The position numbers were made by a program, and so were the translations under genes. Positions 33,805-43,754 of a stretch of 64,000 nt of DNA are shown here, in pieces (the stretch's first letter is position 1; each line of letters opens with the position of its first letter). A model generated the notes under the pieces. The model had not been told where the DNA came from. It did no database searches and saw only the letters and a list, made by a program, of their open reading frames with translations. The DNA is from CAYSWV01 sp964434865 (lineage in GTDB: Bacteria; Cyanobacteriota; Cyanobacteriia; Thermostichales; Thermostichaceae), in assembly GCA_964434865.1 (NCBI GenBank), contig CAYSWV010000007.1, positions 71,365-135,364 of the forward strand. The letters run 5' to 3'.

Positions 33805-36456
33805 ATGTCTGTCAATATAGATCAAGATCTACTCAACTCAATTGCCCAAGAAGCCCGTCAATGCTTTTTAGAGGAAGATGCGCCAGAATATCTAGCGACC
33901 TTACAGCATACTCTCACCACACCCAACACCATTGACTATCCAGCAGTTTTACGAGCAGCTCATTCCCTCAAAGGTGGGGCCGGGCTAGCTCAAATTCCTA
34001 CTTTAAGTACATTGGCCCATAAACTTGAAGATATTTTTGAAGCCTTACGAGATCGGCGGGTCGATCAAGTTGATCTAGCCATGAGTTTGGTGGATCGATG
34101 TGTTCAAGAAATTGCAGATGTCCTGGATCAAGCTCAGAGTGATCCTGAGGCTGCTGTTGATTCCAGTCTCATTCAAGCCTTAGATACCTTTACCCAAGCC
34201 CTATCAACACCAACTCCAGCTGATCTAGTGGTTCCAGGTTCAGTGACTACAGCTCCGTTCCCATTGATCAAAACAGCTCTAGAAGTTGATTTAGAAGAGT
34301 GTTTAAAACGAGTTGAATCTCTGATGGAGGGTGATCCAAACACATTGTCAATGGCTTTACAAAACCTTGTCGATGAATGTGGTCTCTTAGCTGAAACTTT
34401 AAATTTAGGCTGGCTCTCCGAAGCAACTCAAGCTCTGGGACAAGCGTTGGAACGTCCGCAACCTGATTTGCCCCTGTCCCAAGTGGCCCGAATGGTGATT
34501 GATCATATTCGGAACCAGCGTGCAGACTTTCTGCAACAGCCTCAAGCCGAACAGGTTCCTACGACTTCTGATCGCCTCACCAAGAGCGAGGAGAGTTTAG
34601 AAAGCCGGAGTGGACCTCTCACTTCAACTCAACCCCAAGTCCGGTTGCCACTCAGTCAAGTTGAGACCATGACTGATCAACTGGGTGAACTGATCATCCG
34701 CTACGAACGTTTGTCCATTCAACAACACCAACTTAAACAAGCAAGCCAAGAGTTACAACGCCTGTCCCAACAGTTTCAGCCCTTGCGAGATCAAATTCAG
34801 GTTCTCTACGATCAGATGTCAACTCAACACGGTTCCCCTCTGAATGGAGAGTTATCACCTGATGAATTTGATCCACTTGAGCTGGATAAATATACGGCCT
34901 TGCATCGGAGCTTACAAACTTTTGAAGAGTTAATCACCAGAATTCAAGAGACTCGAGCTGATATTGATCTGGTGAATCGGGAGCTGCTAGAAGATGTAGA
35001 ACAAGGTCGTCAAGAGGTTGATGCTCTTTACCACGATGTGACTCAAGCTCGTCTAGTTCCGTTTCAGACTCTAGCTCAACGATTTATTCCACGCTTGAAA
35101 AGCTTAGCTCAGCGCTTTCAAAAGCAGGCCGAACTCTTGATTGCGGGTGGTGATGTTCTCATTGACCGAGTTTTGTTAGAACAACTCCAAACGCCTTTAA
35201 TGCATATTTTAAATAATGCTGTAGATCATGGACTGGAACCAACCTCCACTCGCGTATCAATGGGTAAGCCAGAGGTGGCTACGATCAAACTGGAGGCCAA
35301 ACTGGAAGGCAATCAGGTTGTGGTTTTCTGCCGTGATGATGGACAGGGGATTGATCTAAACCGGGTCTATCAAAAAGCCGTTGAATGTGGCTTGTGTGCC
35401 CCTAATGTTAAACTGAGTCAGCTGAGTCGAGAGACTGTTTTAAATTTTATTTTTCAGCCTGGATTTTCAACAGCAGCTAGCGTTAGTGATGTATCTGGCC
35501 GAGGGGTAGGCTTGGATGTTGTCCGGGGTCAAATCTCTCAGTTGCGGGGCAGCTTGCAGGTCAATACCTTGCCAGGGCAGGGAACAGAGTTTACGATTCG
35601 ATTGCCGTTGGGTTTGAACCTGATTCCACTAATGTTGTGCCAATCTCAACGACACATCATTGGGATCCCAGCAACCAATGTCCTTGAAATCTTACTATTT
35701 AGGGAGTTGGTACCGGACTCCGATGCTGCCAATGATCCTGAGGTGATTCGCCGAGTCCGTTGGCGCGACCAAGAGATTCCAGTACTATCTCTAGCTACTC
35801 TATTACCCTATGCTTATAGTGCGGGTGAGCTGGTGTACCCTCGAGTCGTAATTGTGTTGAGTGGAGCTGACTTTCCCATTGGGATTGCGATCGAAGCCTT
35901 ACTGGGAGAGCGTCAGCTGATTTTGAAACCCTTTGACGATACTGTTGTGGTGCCCTCCTATGTGGCTGGTTGCACGATATTGGGTACGGGTGAAGTGATA
36001 CCCGTGGTATTACCCTATCAATTCAGTACCCTCCTGAAAGACTTTAAGCCATCTCTACCCCAGTCTCGTCAAGCACGTCGTGGGGGAAGCACAGTCTTGG
36101 TTGCTGAAGATTCAGTTGCCACCCGCCGAGCGCTTGAAAAGATCTTGACTCAGTCTGGTTACAGTGTGATTGCCTGCCGAGATGGACAGGAGGCTCTCGA
36201 TGAATTGCGGCAACGCCAAGGTGATGTTGATATGGTACTTACTGATATTGAAATGCCCCGGATGACTGGATTTGAACTATTACAAACGATTCGCTCCCAT
36301 ACTCAGTGGCATGCTCTACCAGTTGCCTTACTGACCTCACGATCTGGAGAGCGGCATCAGCAGCGAGCTCTAAGCTTGGGAGCCTCAGCCTATTTAAGCA
36401 AACCTGTCGATCCTAAAGTTCTTTTAAAAGAAGTCAGAACGTTGATTCACGCCTGA
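33805..36456 (+). CDS. CheA hybrid histidine kinase with CheW and receiver domains
   Basis: This is an 883-residue protein. It has an Hpt domain (about 1-115) with R-A-A-H-S-L-K-G-G (phospho-His H53), a second helical segment without the His motif (about 160-240), and a dimerisation/linker region. The HATPase has L-N-N-A-V-D-H-G-L-E and D-D-G-Q-G-I-D. A CheW-like domain and a C-terminal receiver (D-M-V-L-T-D-I-E-M-P-R-M-T-G) follow. No separate CheW gene is present in this operon. Coupling could use the internal CheW domain or the CheW at 59573. Confidence 0.9.
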   Translation: MSVNIDQDLLNSIAQEARQCFLEEDAPEYLATLQHTLTTPNTIDYPAVLRAAHSLKGGAGLAQIPTLSTLAHKLEDIFEALRDRRVDQVDLAMSLVDRCVQEIADVLDQAQSDPEAAVDSSLIQALDTFTQALSTPTPADLVVPGSVTTAPFPLIKTALEVDLEECLKRVESLMEGDPNTLSMALQNLVDECGLLAETLNLGWLSEATQALGQALERPQPDLPLSQVARMVIDHIRNQRADFLQQPQAEQVPTTSDRLTKSEESLESRSGPLTSTQPQVRLPLSQVETMTDQLGELIIRYERLSIQQHQLKQASQELQRLSQQFQPLRDQIQVLYDQMSTQHGSPLNGELSPDEFDPLELDKYTALHRSLQTFEELITRIQETRADIDLVNRELLEDVEQGRQEVDALYHDVTQARLVPFQTLAQRFIPRLKSLAQRFQKQAELLIAGGDVLIDRVLLEQLQTPLMHILNNAVDHGLEPTSTRVSMGKPEVATIKLEAKLEGNQVVVFCRDDGQGIDLNRVYQKAVECGLCAPNVKLSQLSRETVLNFIFQPGFSTAASVSDVSGRGVGLDVVRGQISQLRGSLQVNTLPGQGTEFTIRLPLGLNLIPLMLCQSQRHIIGIPATNVLEILLFRELVPDSDAANDPEVIRRVRWRDQEIPVLSLATLLPYAYSAGELVYPRVVIVLSGADFPIGIAIEALLGERQLILKPFDDTVVVPSYVAGCTILGTGEVIPVVLPYQFSTLLKDFKPSLPQSRQARRGGSTVLVAEDSVATRRALEKILTQSGYSVIACRDGQEALDELRQRQGDVDMVLTDIEMPRMTGFELLQTIRSHTQWHALPVALLTSRSGERHQQRALSLGASAYLSKPVDPKVLLKEVRTLIHA

Positions 36457-36533
36457 GAAGACTTAACCCTGTTTATCAGATTGACTTAATCAAGTCGATT
36501 TAAACTATCGTGTAGCCCGATAATCCCTAAGTT

Positions 36534-39299
36534 ATGACATCAGCTCCCACTACACTGCGTGATCGCTTTAATCTGTCCCGGCTAGCTATCCACTATAGTT
36601 GGCTCACTATCTTACTTTGGATTGGGATCACAGTGGCTGGAGTTTGGGCCTATGGCTCCCTGAAGTATGCCCTCTTTCCCGATATAACGTTTCCGATTGT
36701 TATTGTGAATGCTACGGCTCCTCTAGAGACTTCCTTAGAGACTGAAAGCCAACTAGCTGCTCCTATTGAACAAAACTTACGCTCTTTAGATCGCCTTAAT
36801 GATATTCGATCTAGTATTTATGCTGGACGCACAGTCACAAGCTTGAGATTTAAAGTGGGAACGGATTTAGCGGCCTCAACTCAATCCGTTGAAACTGCAC
36901 TCCAAACCATTCCATGGCCTGCGGATACTGATTACAATGTCACCCCTTTGAATTTAAATGAGGCAGTGGCGATTAGCTATGCCCTTACCAGTGATTCCTT
37001 AGATCTAGAGGCTTTAACAGAGCAAGCTGAGGCCGATATTTTACCTCGACTTCGGTCTCTAAATGGCATTCTACGAGTCGATTTATTAGGAACAGGGCTG
37101 CAGGCCACTCCCCCACCTGATCTAGCAGACGCAGATTTTCAAGACTCACCTACTCTGGTCCGGTTTAATCAAACTAATGCCCTTGCTATTCAAGTCATTA
37201 AACAGGGTGATGCTAATACACTAGACGTTGTGAGTTTGGTTGAAGCTGAAGTCAGTAGGATAGCGGCGGAACAAATTGATCTAGATATGACGCTAGCAGC
37301 CACCCAAGCGAATTATATTCGTGAAGCCACGCAGTCAACTATTGAAGCCTTATTCATGGCCATTGTATTAGCAGTATTGGTGATCTTTGTCTTCTTACGC
37401 AACTGGCAAGCGACATTAATTACAGCCTTAGCGATCCCGTTGTCTTTACTCGGAACCTTTGTGGTGATGGCCTCTTACCAGTTTAATCTGGAAACGATTA
37501 CCTTACTGGCCTTGGCCCTGGTCATTGGGATCATTGTTGATGACGCTATTGTTGAAGTTGAAAACATTGCTCGCCATCTAGAAGAAGGGAAATCTCCCCG
37601 TGAGGCGGCCTTAGCGGCTACTCAGGAAATCGGCCTGACAGTTTCAGCTTCAACATTGACGATTGTGGCCGTGTTTTTACCCGTGGCTCTGATCCAGGGC
37701 ACCGTTGGGCAGTTTTTCAAGCCCTTTGGTCTAACTGTATCAGCAGCTGTCTTGATCTCACTTCTGATTGCCCGTACACTTTCCCCCGTCTTAGCCGTTT
37801 ACTGGATGCGAGCTAAAGTCAAGCCATCTAAATCTAATCACCCAGAGTCTACTATAACTCCCCTCTCAACAACTCCTGATACTTTAGAGCCGAATACTTT
37901 AGAGCCAAATGATAGGATCACTCAGCTGTACTGTCAGCTTCTGACTTGGTCACTTCAGCATCGAACCATCGTGATCGGGCTAGCTATCGTCAGTTTTGCT
38001 GCAGGTCTTTTACTGATACCGCTGATCCCTAAGGGCTTTATTCCGAAATTGGATCGAGGTGAGTTCAATGTGAACTACCTAGCGCCGTTACCAGACATTC
38101 CTCAACCTCCTGAAGGATCTCCCTTAGCTACTTCAGAAACTCTGAGTCTGCAGAATGATGCAAGTGTAGCTTCAGACACACCGCTTAATCTCACTGAATT
38201 AGATCGGCCAGACCCTCGATCCCTGGTGTTAGACTCAACTCGTGCAGTTGCTGAAGATATTGAACCGGTAGTTGCTGATGTGCCCGGCGTTCAAACTATC
38301 TTGACCACTATAGGCCTGCGGGGCCAACCTAATCGAGGCCGACTCTATGTGACGCTTGACCCCAATCGGGAACTCACTACCGCTGATATTCAAGAGCAGA
38401 TCCGTGCTCAACTACCGACTTTAGAAGGAACAACGGTTAGTGTTGAAGATATTCAATTTGTCGAAATAGCAGACTCTAAGCCCTTTCAAATTGCTTTGTT
38501 AGGCAATGATCTAACTGAAATTCGAGAGGCCGCTCAACAACTGGCTGAGGGTATTCAGGAGTTACCCGGCTTTGTTGATGTAGAAGTGTCGGGCGAAGAG
38601 AGTTCTGGTGCTCTGATTGAGCGTTTAAATGGCGAACGAGTTGTTTATCTATCTGCAAACTTAACCGAACGATTGGGAGTGGGTGATGCTACCGATCAAG
38701 CTGTAAACCTGAGTCAAGCGATTTTACCCCCAACCGTAACCTTAGCCCTAGAAGGTGATTCCAAGCTAAGCAGTAATGTATTTGGTAGTTTTACAACCAC
38801 ATTAGCCCTGTCGCTTCTTTGTATGCTGGGGTTTTTGATCTTACCGTTTGGTCGACTATTAGAACCTCTAGTGGTGGGGCTATCGGTTCCGTTATCGATG
38901 ATTGGGGCCATGTTGGCCTTGCTGATCACTCAAAGTGATTTTGGTATGATCTCCCTCATTGGTTTGCTCTTTCTCTTAGGGCTATTGGATAAAAACGCCA
39001 TCTTGATCCTCGATTATGCCAATCAACAACGGCGGCTGGGGCTACCTCGTACAGAGGCTCTGATCAAAACGGGCCGCGTTCGCCTCCGACCTATTTTAAT
39101 GACCACCTTCTCAACCATCTTGGGTATGACCCCTCTTGCCCTGGGATTTGGCGCCGGGGCAGAACTGAGGCAGCCCATGGCTGTTGCCATCATTGGGGGT
39201 CTCATTACCTCAAGCTTACTGAGTTTGGTGGTGGTACCTGTCCTGTATGCTTTGATCGAAGATTGGTGGACTGGCTTGCGAAAAGTAGCACAGCGTTAA
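36534..39299 (+). CDS. RND-family (AcrB/MexF-like) efflux transporter, shortened
   Basis: This is a 921-residue protein with the RND layout of twelve membrane helices and two large periplasmic loops. The proton-relay Asp pair is visible in I-I-V-D-D-A-I-V-E-V-E-N. Family members are usually about 1020-1050 residues. The missing length is in the periplasmic loops, so the TolC-docking region is probably reduced. A Pro/Thr-rich cytoplasmic linker (about 425-465) contains a duplicated T-L-E-P-N from a 15-bp tandem repeat. No membrane-fusion protein gene is adjacent. The substrate is unknown. Confidence 0.85.
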   Translation: MTSAPTTLRDRFNLSRLAIHYSWLTILLWIGITVAGVWAYGSLKYALFPDITFPIVIVNATAPLETSLETESQLAAPIEQNLRSLDRLNDIRSSIYAGRTVTSLRFKVGTDLAASTQSVETALQTIPWPADTDYNVTPLNLNEAVAISYALTSDSLDLEALTEQAEADILPRLRSLNGILRVDLLGTGLQATPPPDLADADFQDSPTLVRFNQTNALAIQVIKQGDANTLDVVSLVEAEVSRIAAEQIDLDMTLAATQANYIREATQSTIEALFMAIVLAVLVIFVFLRNWQATLITALAIPLSLLGTFVVMASYQFNLETITLLALALVIGIIVDDAIVEVENIARHLEEGKSPREAALAATQEIGLTVSASTLTIVAVFLPVALIQGTVGQFFKPFGLTVSAAVLISLLIARTLSPVLAVYWMRAKVKPSKSNHPESTITPLSTTPDTLEPNTLEPNDRITQLYCQLLTWSLQHRTIVIGLAIVSFAAGLLLIPLIPKGFIPKLDRGEFNVNYLAPLPDIPQPPEGSPLATSETLSLQNDASVASDTPLNLTELDRPDPRSLVLDSTRAVAEDIEPVVADVPGVQTILTTIGLRGQPNRGRLYVTLDPNRELTTADIQEQIRAQLPTLEGTTVSVEDIQFVEIADSKPFQIALLGNDLTEIREAAQQLAEGIQELPGFVDVEVSGEESSGALIERLNGERVVYLSANLTERLGVGDATDQAVNLSQAILPPTVTLALEGDSKLSSNVFGSFTTTLALSLLCMLGFLILPFGRLLEPLVVGLSVPLSMIGAMLALLITQSDFGMISLIGLLFLLGLLDKNAILILDYANQQRRLGLPRTEALIKTGRVRLRPILMTTFSTILGMTPLALGFGAGAELRQPMAVAIIGGLITSSLLSLVVVPVLYALIEDWWTGLRKVAQR

Positions 39300-39408
39300 T
39301 CTCGATCGCGTCAATTTAATGTCATGATTGCGAGTTATTACGGTACCCTGAAACTCAATAGTGATCGTGGGCTTGGTCTCAGATCAACGTTTTGATGGAG
39401 GAGTGATG

Positions 39409-40428
39409 ATGGCGATTCAGCTACAACAAGCGATGGCTGTGGGCAGCTACATTTTGGAACAGCGGCTCAAAGGTCGCAAAAAGTATCCGCTGGTATTAAT
39501 GCTTGAACCTCTTTTTCGCTGTAATTTAGCCTGTGTTGGGTGTGGTAAAATTCAACATCCTCCAGAAATTTTGAAGCAGCATTTGACGCCTGAAGACTGT
39601 TTTAAAGCTGTAGAGGAGTGTGGTGCACCGGTGGTTTCTATTCCTGGTGGTGAGCCTTTACTTCATCCGCAGATCGATCAAATTGTGGCAGGTTTGGTGG
39701 CGAGAAAGAAGTTTGTCTATTTGTGTACCAATGGCTTATTACTTGAAAAAACCCTGACGAAATTTCAACCCTCTCCTTATCTTACCTTTAGTGTTCATCT
39801 GGATGGCTTGCGAGACCGGCATGATCATTGTGTAGACCGTAAGGGGGTATTTGATATTGCAGTGGCAGCTATTCGCGCTGCTAAAGCTCAGGGGTTTCGA
39901 GTTACAACCAACACCACTGTGTTTGAAGGCACTGATCCTAAAGAGATTCAAGATTTGTTTGATTTTTTGGACTCTTTAGGCATCGACGGAATGATGATCT
40001 CACCAGGTTATAGTTATGAGTGGGCCCCTGATCAAGACCACTTTTTGAAACGGGAACAGACTCGGGCCTTATTTCGAGAGATTTTGGCCCCGTTTAGAGC
40101 TGGATCAAAACGCTGGTCCTTCAATCATAATCCTCTATTTCTAGACTTTCTGATCGGTGACAAAGATTATGACTGCACTCCTTGGGGTAGCCCTTCTTAC
40201 AGCGTTCTAGGCTGGCAAAAGCCCTGTTATCTGTTGAATGAAGGTTACTATGCTACGTTTCAAGAGCTGCTAGATCAAACCGATTGGACTCAGTATGGGC
40301 ATCGCAGCGGTAATCCCAAGTGTCGTGACTGCCTGGTGCATTGCGGATTTGAACCTACTGCAGCAGCAGACGCCTTGCAGCCAAATAATATGTTGCGAGC
40401 TTTGAGTGGAGTCCTAGGTAGTCATTAA
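39409..40428 (+). CDS. hpnH: HpnH, adenosyl-hopene transferase (radical SAM)
   Basis: This is a 339-residue radical SAM enzyme. The cluster motif is C-N-L-A-C-V-G-C-G-K, followed by S-I-P-G-G-E-P-L-L-H and Y-L-C-T-N-G. The C-terminal P-K-C-R-D-C-L-V-H-C-G-F-E-P block and F-S-V-H-L-D-G are those of HpnH, which joins the adenosyl radical to diploptene in the first step of extended (C35) hopanoid synthesis. I chose ATG 39409 because GGAGGAG lies five bases upstream. No other hopanoid genes are in the window. Confidence 0.92.
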   Translation: MAIQLQQAMAVGSYILEQRLKGRKKYPLVLMLEPLFRCNLACVGCGKIQHPPEILKQHLTPEDCFKAVEECGAPVVSIPGGEPLLHPQIDQIVAGLVARKKFVYLCTNGLLLEKTLTKFQPSPYLTFSVHLDGLRDRHDHCVDRKGVFDIAVAAIRAAKAQGFRVTTNTTVFEGTDPKEIQDLFDFLDSLGIDGMMISPGYSYEWAPDQDHFLKREQTRALFREILAPFRAGSKRWSFNHNPLFLDFLIGDKDYDCTPWGSPSYSVLGWQKPCYLLNEGYYATFQELLDQTDWTQYGHRSGNPKCRDCLVHCGFEPTAAADALQPNNMLRALSGVLGSH

Positions 40429-40906
40429 GCTTAAATCATACAGCCTATCTTTAACAGATCAATGGGTAGGTCCAGTCACTATTGGGTTGCAGCGACTAAA
40501 CTAAATATCCATCGGGGAGGGCCCGAGCTATTAGGGTAAGATTGCAGCCCACCAAATAGTCATCTTCCCAAATCAAGAGGAAATGCTGGATCAATTCGTT
40601 GATCTCATTTGATTTGCCAGGTTTGCGAGTGCAATGGAAATTCATAAGGCCTCATCAGGATTTATAGCCACAGACCAATCATGACGATAGAGTACACTTA
40701 ATAGCTGTGATCAGTATCAGCTTTTATCTTAAAACTTAATTAATTGTCAAGATATCGGCCACCTCTAGTATCTATGATCACTATCTACTAGGCAACGTGA
40801 CTCACTGAGATTACTAGAGTATCATTAAATACGCCTGAAGATTTTGTCTACGTGATCTCCCCTGGTCAACTAGACGCAACTGTTATCAAAAATAAGGCTG
40901 TTAGAT
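40429..40906. other. Intergenic region of 478 bp, nothing recognised
   Basis: This lies between the convergent hpnH and ArsR genes. I see no coding region longer than a few codons with a ribosome site, no strong terminator and no repeat. Confidence 0.5.
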
Positions 40907-41254
40907 TTAATCAGAGGCAGGTGCAAAGGTCAAGGGTTGAAATTGTTGAGCTTGCTGTTGGAGTTGAGCACCGATGCGATCACAGACAAGTTCACAAAGT
41001 TGTAGGGTTAGAGGATCAGCAATATCGTAGTAGACGCTCACACCACTGGGTTGCCGGCGGACAATGCCAGCCTGAGTTAATACTTTAAGATGCTTCGATA
41101 CATTAGCTTGACCTAATCCAGTTGCTTCTACAATCTCAGTCACATTTAAAGATCCTGAGCGGAGAGCATTCAGGACTTGCAGTCGGCTAACTTCAGACAA
41201 CATTTTAAAATAGTCAGCAATACGGTAAAGAACTTCAGGCGGAACTTCTGGCAT
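40907..41254 (-). CDS. ArsR-family transcriptional repressor
   Basis: From ATG 41254 this is a 115-residue winged-helix protein. L-S-E-V-S-R-L-Q-V-L-N-A-L and the recognition helix A-N-V-S-K-H-L-K-V-L-T-Q-A-G-I-V are typical. The metal box E-L-C-V-C-D-L of arsenic and zinc sensors is absent. Two cysteines occur in the last helix (Q-L-C-E-L-V-C-D-R), so a redox, sulfur or metal signal is possible. The in-frame TTG at 41266 is less likely. No obvious target lies next to it. Confidence 0.85.
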   Translation of the reverse strand: MPEVPPEVLYRIADYFKMLSEVSRLQVLNALRSGSLNVTEIVEATGLGQANVSKHLKVLTQAGIVRRQPSGVSVYYDIADPLTLQLCELVCDRIGAQLQQQAQQFQPLTFAPASD

Positions 41255-41421
41255 AGTCCAATCCAAATGAACAGCAGTTACGTACCCAGACCCGCAATAA
41301 ATGACTAGGTTACCAAGTAGTTATATACTAACGTACAATAGGCTGAAGCAGTCAGGACAGGTTGCAGTCAGGGGGTCTGGATTAGTGTAAGGTAAAGAGC
41401 CCATCAGTAAAATGCTAGGGT

Positions 41422-42261
41422 ATGAAACCGGTCACTGAGTTACGTCCTCCTACCGCTATGACTATTGCTGGATCAGATAGTGGCGGTGGTGCAGGTATTC
41501 AAGCAGATTTGCGGACATTTGCCTTCCATCAGGTTCATGGGACTTGCGCCCTCACCTGTGTAACAGCTCAAAACACTCTGGGGGTAAGCCGAGTGGATGC
41601 TCTTACGCCGGATGCCGTGGTGGCCCAAATTGATGCCATTGTGACGGATATCAGTGTTCAAGGGATCAAAACTGGTATGTTACTGAATGCTGACATCATT
41701 GCTGCTGTGGCTGCACAGGTCCAGAGGTTAAATTTACACCCCCTTGTGGTGGATCCGGTGATGGTCTCTCGGACTGGGTCTCAGTTGCTGGCTGATGATG
41801 CGATTGCTGCGCTGAAAACAGAGCTGATCCCATTAGCTGATATCCTGACGCCAAATCGTTATGAAGCTCAGATCTTAAGCGGGCTGGAGATTCAGTCATT
41901 AGCCGATATGCAACAAGCAGCTACTAAGATTCAAGTCTTGGGACCTCTAGCGGTGCTGGTTAAAGGTGGAGGGATGCCAGGCCAGCTTCAAGGTACAGAT
42001 GTCTGGAAAGAGGCGACTCGTCAAGAAACATTGACAGCAGGGCCTATCCCCACGCACCATACCCATGGCACCGGTTGTACTCTATCGGCGGCATTGACGG
42101 CTCAATTGGCACTGGGGACTTCGCCTTGGGTTGCTGTACAGAAGGCTAAAGCTTATGTCAGTCAGGCCCTGCATTATCCTTTAGTTATCGGCCAAGGTCA
42201 GGGGCCTGTTAGTCATTTTTATCCATTACTGACATCTGATGAGGAGATCGATCATGGCTGA
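41422..42261 (+). CDS. thiD: Hydroxymethylpyrimidine/phosphomethylpyrimidine kinase
   Basis: This is a 279-residue ribokinase-fold enzyme of thiamine synthesis. It phosphorylates HMP and HMP-P. It has A-G-S-D-S-G-G-G-A-G-I-Q-A-D-L, the V-T-A-Q-N-T segment, V-V-D-P-V-M, L-T-P-N-R-Y-E-A and the anion hole H-G-T-G-C-T-L-S-A-A. I see no TPP riboswitch in the short upstream region. Its stop overlaps the next gene by eight bases. Confidence 0.92.
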   Translation: MKPVTELRPPTAMTIAGSDSGGGAGIQADLRTFAFHQVHGTCALTCVTAQNTLGVSRVDALTPDAVVAQIDAIVTDISVQGIKTGMLLNADIIAAVAAQVQRLNLHPLVVDPVMVSRTGSQLLADDAIAALKTELIPLADILTPNRYEAQILSGLEIQSLADMQQAATKIQVLGPLAVLVKGGGMPGQLQGTDVWKEATRQETLTAGPIPTHHTHGTGCTLSAALTAQLALGTSPWVAVQKAKAYVSQALHYPLVIGQGQGPVSHFYPLLTSDEEIDHG

Positions 42262-42790
42262 TATTATTGCTCTCTCTGGCAGCCCTACTCCAACCTCCCG
42301 CTCGACGGCTTTACTGAGTCATGTCCAAGCTCAGCTTGAGGCCAAAGGACTAACCACAGATTGGATTTCAGTACTCGATCTGCCACCTGAAGATTTAGTG
42401 TCAGGTAACTTTGAAAGCCCTATACTCAAGTCTATTCAAGAACGAGTGGATCAAGCGAACGCCATCGTAGTCTGTGCACCAATTTACAAAGCTAATTATC
42501 CAGGGGTTTTAAAAGCACTCCTCGATCTACTACCTCAGTATGCCTTTGCTGGAAAGTTAATTTTGCCTATGGCCACTGCAGGCACATTAGCTCACTTACT
42601 AGCTATCGATTATGCTGTCAAGCCTCTGTTTGGCATTATGGGAGCCACACAGATCTTGCGGGGCGTTTATAGCCTGAGTGCCCAGATTCAGTTTGAAGCC
42701 GATAGTAGCTTAAAGCTCGATCCTGACATTGAAGATCGACTAGTTACCAGTATTCAAGAGATTGTAACTTATTTGAAGCCAGGGACCTAG
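42254..42790 (+). CDS. SsuE-like NADPH-dependent FMN reductase
   Basis: This is a 178-residue flavodoxin-fold protein. The FMN phosphate loop is S-G-S-P-T-P-T-S-R-S-T, followed by C-A-P-I-Y-K-A-N-Y-P-G-V-L-K-A-L-L-D, the FMN-ring loop of SsuE-type reductases. I chose ATG 42254 because GAGGAG lies seven bases upstream. ATG 42239 is rejected. It is coupled to thiD by an overlap. No sulfonate-utilisation genes are near, so its role may be different from SsuE. Confidence 0.85.
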   Translation: MADIIALSGSPTPTSRSTALLSHVQAQLEAKGLTTDWISVLDLPPEDLVSGNFESPILKSIQERVDQANAIVVCAPIYKANYPGVLKALLDLLPQYAFAGKLILPMATAGTLAHLLAIDYAVKPLFGIMGATQILRGVYSLSAQIQFEADSSLKLDPDIEDRLVTSIQEIVTYLKPGT

Positions 42791-42888
42791 CGCATAGATA
42801 ACTTAGTAGTCAAGTGTTATTTGTAATTCATTATAACTAATTATGATTAATGGTATTGTCAATTGCCGTTTGTATGGGTCTACCAGGA

Positions 42889-42920
42889 TCTATCTCACGG
42901 TTTATCTATCTCACGGTTTA
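42889..42920. repeat. 16-bp perfect tandem duplication over the SpoIID stop codon
   Basis: TCTATCTCACGGTTTA occurs twice head to tail (42889-42904, 42905-42920). The second copy contains the TAA stop of the minus-strand SpoIID gene. Confidence 0.9.
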
Positions 42921-43754
42921 GTACGGTAGCCGACCTAACCCCACGCCACGATAGTAGTAGGCCAAAATTTGTTTGAAGCCATAGCCTCTTAACGCCATTT
43001 CTTGCGCACCCCACTGACTCATGCCAATACCGTGCCCAAATCGAGGCCGCCGGGTTGGATCAGGAAATCCCTGGAGATAAGGAACACCCTGCACAGCTAC
43101 AGTATGCCCACCGCTGCTAGAGCTGTACATGGCATTAACAAACTCTTGACCGTAAACTAGTACCATACCTTGTGTAGCTTGTGTAGCTGCTACAACAGCT
43201 TGAGATCGACGTTCTAAGCCTCGGTAAACTTGAGATCGTGTATCACTATGAACATCGAAATACTTATGGGACCGACGATGGTATAGGACATAACTACGGG
43301 CTGCGATCGCTTGAGCTTTAAGGGCTTCTGGATGAAAGGATGGGCCCAGTTCAAATTCCACCACTCCAGCCACGTAATTTTCAAGATCAACGGTATTAAT
43401 GGCTAGCATTGCTTGGTAACCCATCAAAATAATCTCCCCTGGATACCAACGACCATTCACAGCAACTAACCCATTGCCTGTCGGCTTAATTTGGATCACA
43501 GGGCTAACTACATTACTTAAGCGGATACCGCTGGTAGAAGGTCGGGCTGCAAATCCTTGGAGTGGCTCTAGCTCGCCTAGTATTTGATCCTGATTATCAG
43601 TGATTAAGGCAGGGGTAGAGGTGCCAATGGTGAGGGCGGATCGAGTATTCGCAATCTCAACACGAACTAAAACCTCTGCAGCGACCTTAAGATTAGCGCC
43701 TGCCCACACTAGGCAACCTAAAACCAGGAGCTTCAAAAGTTGTCTACAATACAT
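42918..43754 (-). CDS. Compact SpoIID/LytB-domain protein
   Basis: From ATG 43754 this is a 278-residue secreted protein with a signal peptide (L-L-K-L-L-V-L-G-C-L-V-W-A-G). The SpoIID core is clear: Y-V-A-G-V-V-E-F-E-L-G, L-K-A-Q-A-I-A-A-R-S-Y-V, S-Q-V-Y-R-G, Y-S-S-S-S-G-G-H-T and F-G-H-G-I-G-M-S-Q-W-G-A. SpoIID-type proteins are peptidoglycan lytic transglycosylases. Between G-G-H-T and G-H-G-I-G-M only about 27 residues remain, where I expect a much longer segment in typical cyanobacterial members. A GTG at 43781 with a weak AGGA upstream is an alternative start. Confidence 0.85.
   Translation of the reverse strand: MYCRQLLKLLVLGCLVWAGANLKVAAEVLVRVEIANTRSALTIGTSTPALITDNQDQILGELEPLQGFAARPSTSGIRLSNVVSPVIQIKPTGNGLVAVNGRWYPGEIILMGYQAMLAINTVDLENYVAGVVEFELGPSFHPEALKAQAIAARSYVLYHRRSHKYFDVHSDTRSQVYRGLERRSQAVVAATQATQGMVLVYGQEFVNAMYSSSSGGHTVAVQGVPYLQGFPDPTRRPRFGHGIGMSQWGAQEMALRGYGFKQILAYYYRGVGLGRLPY

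Noticed and set aside
41340..41421. TPP riboswitch before thiD
   Set aside because: The upstream region is short and I could not find the conserved CTGAGA and paired arms.
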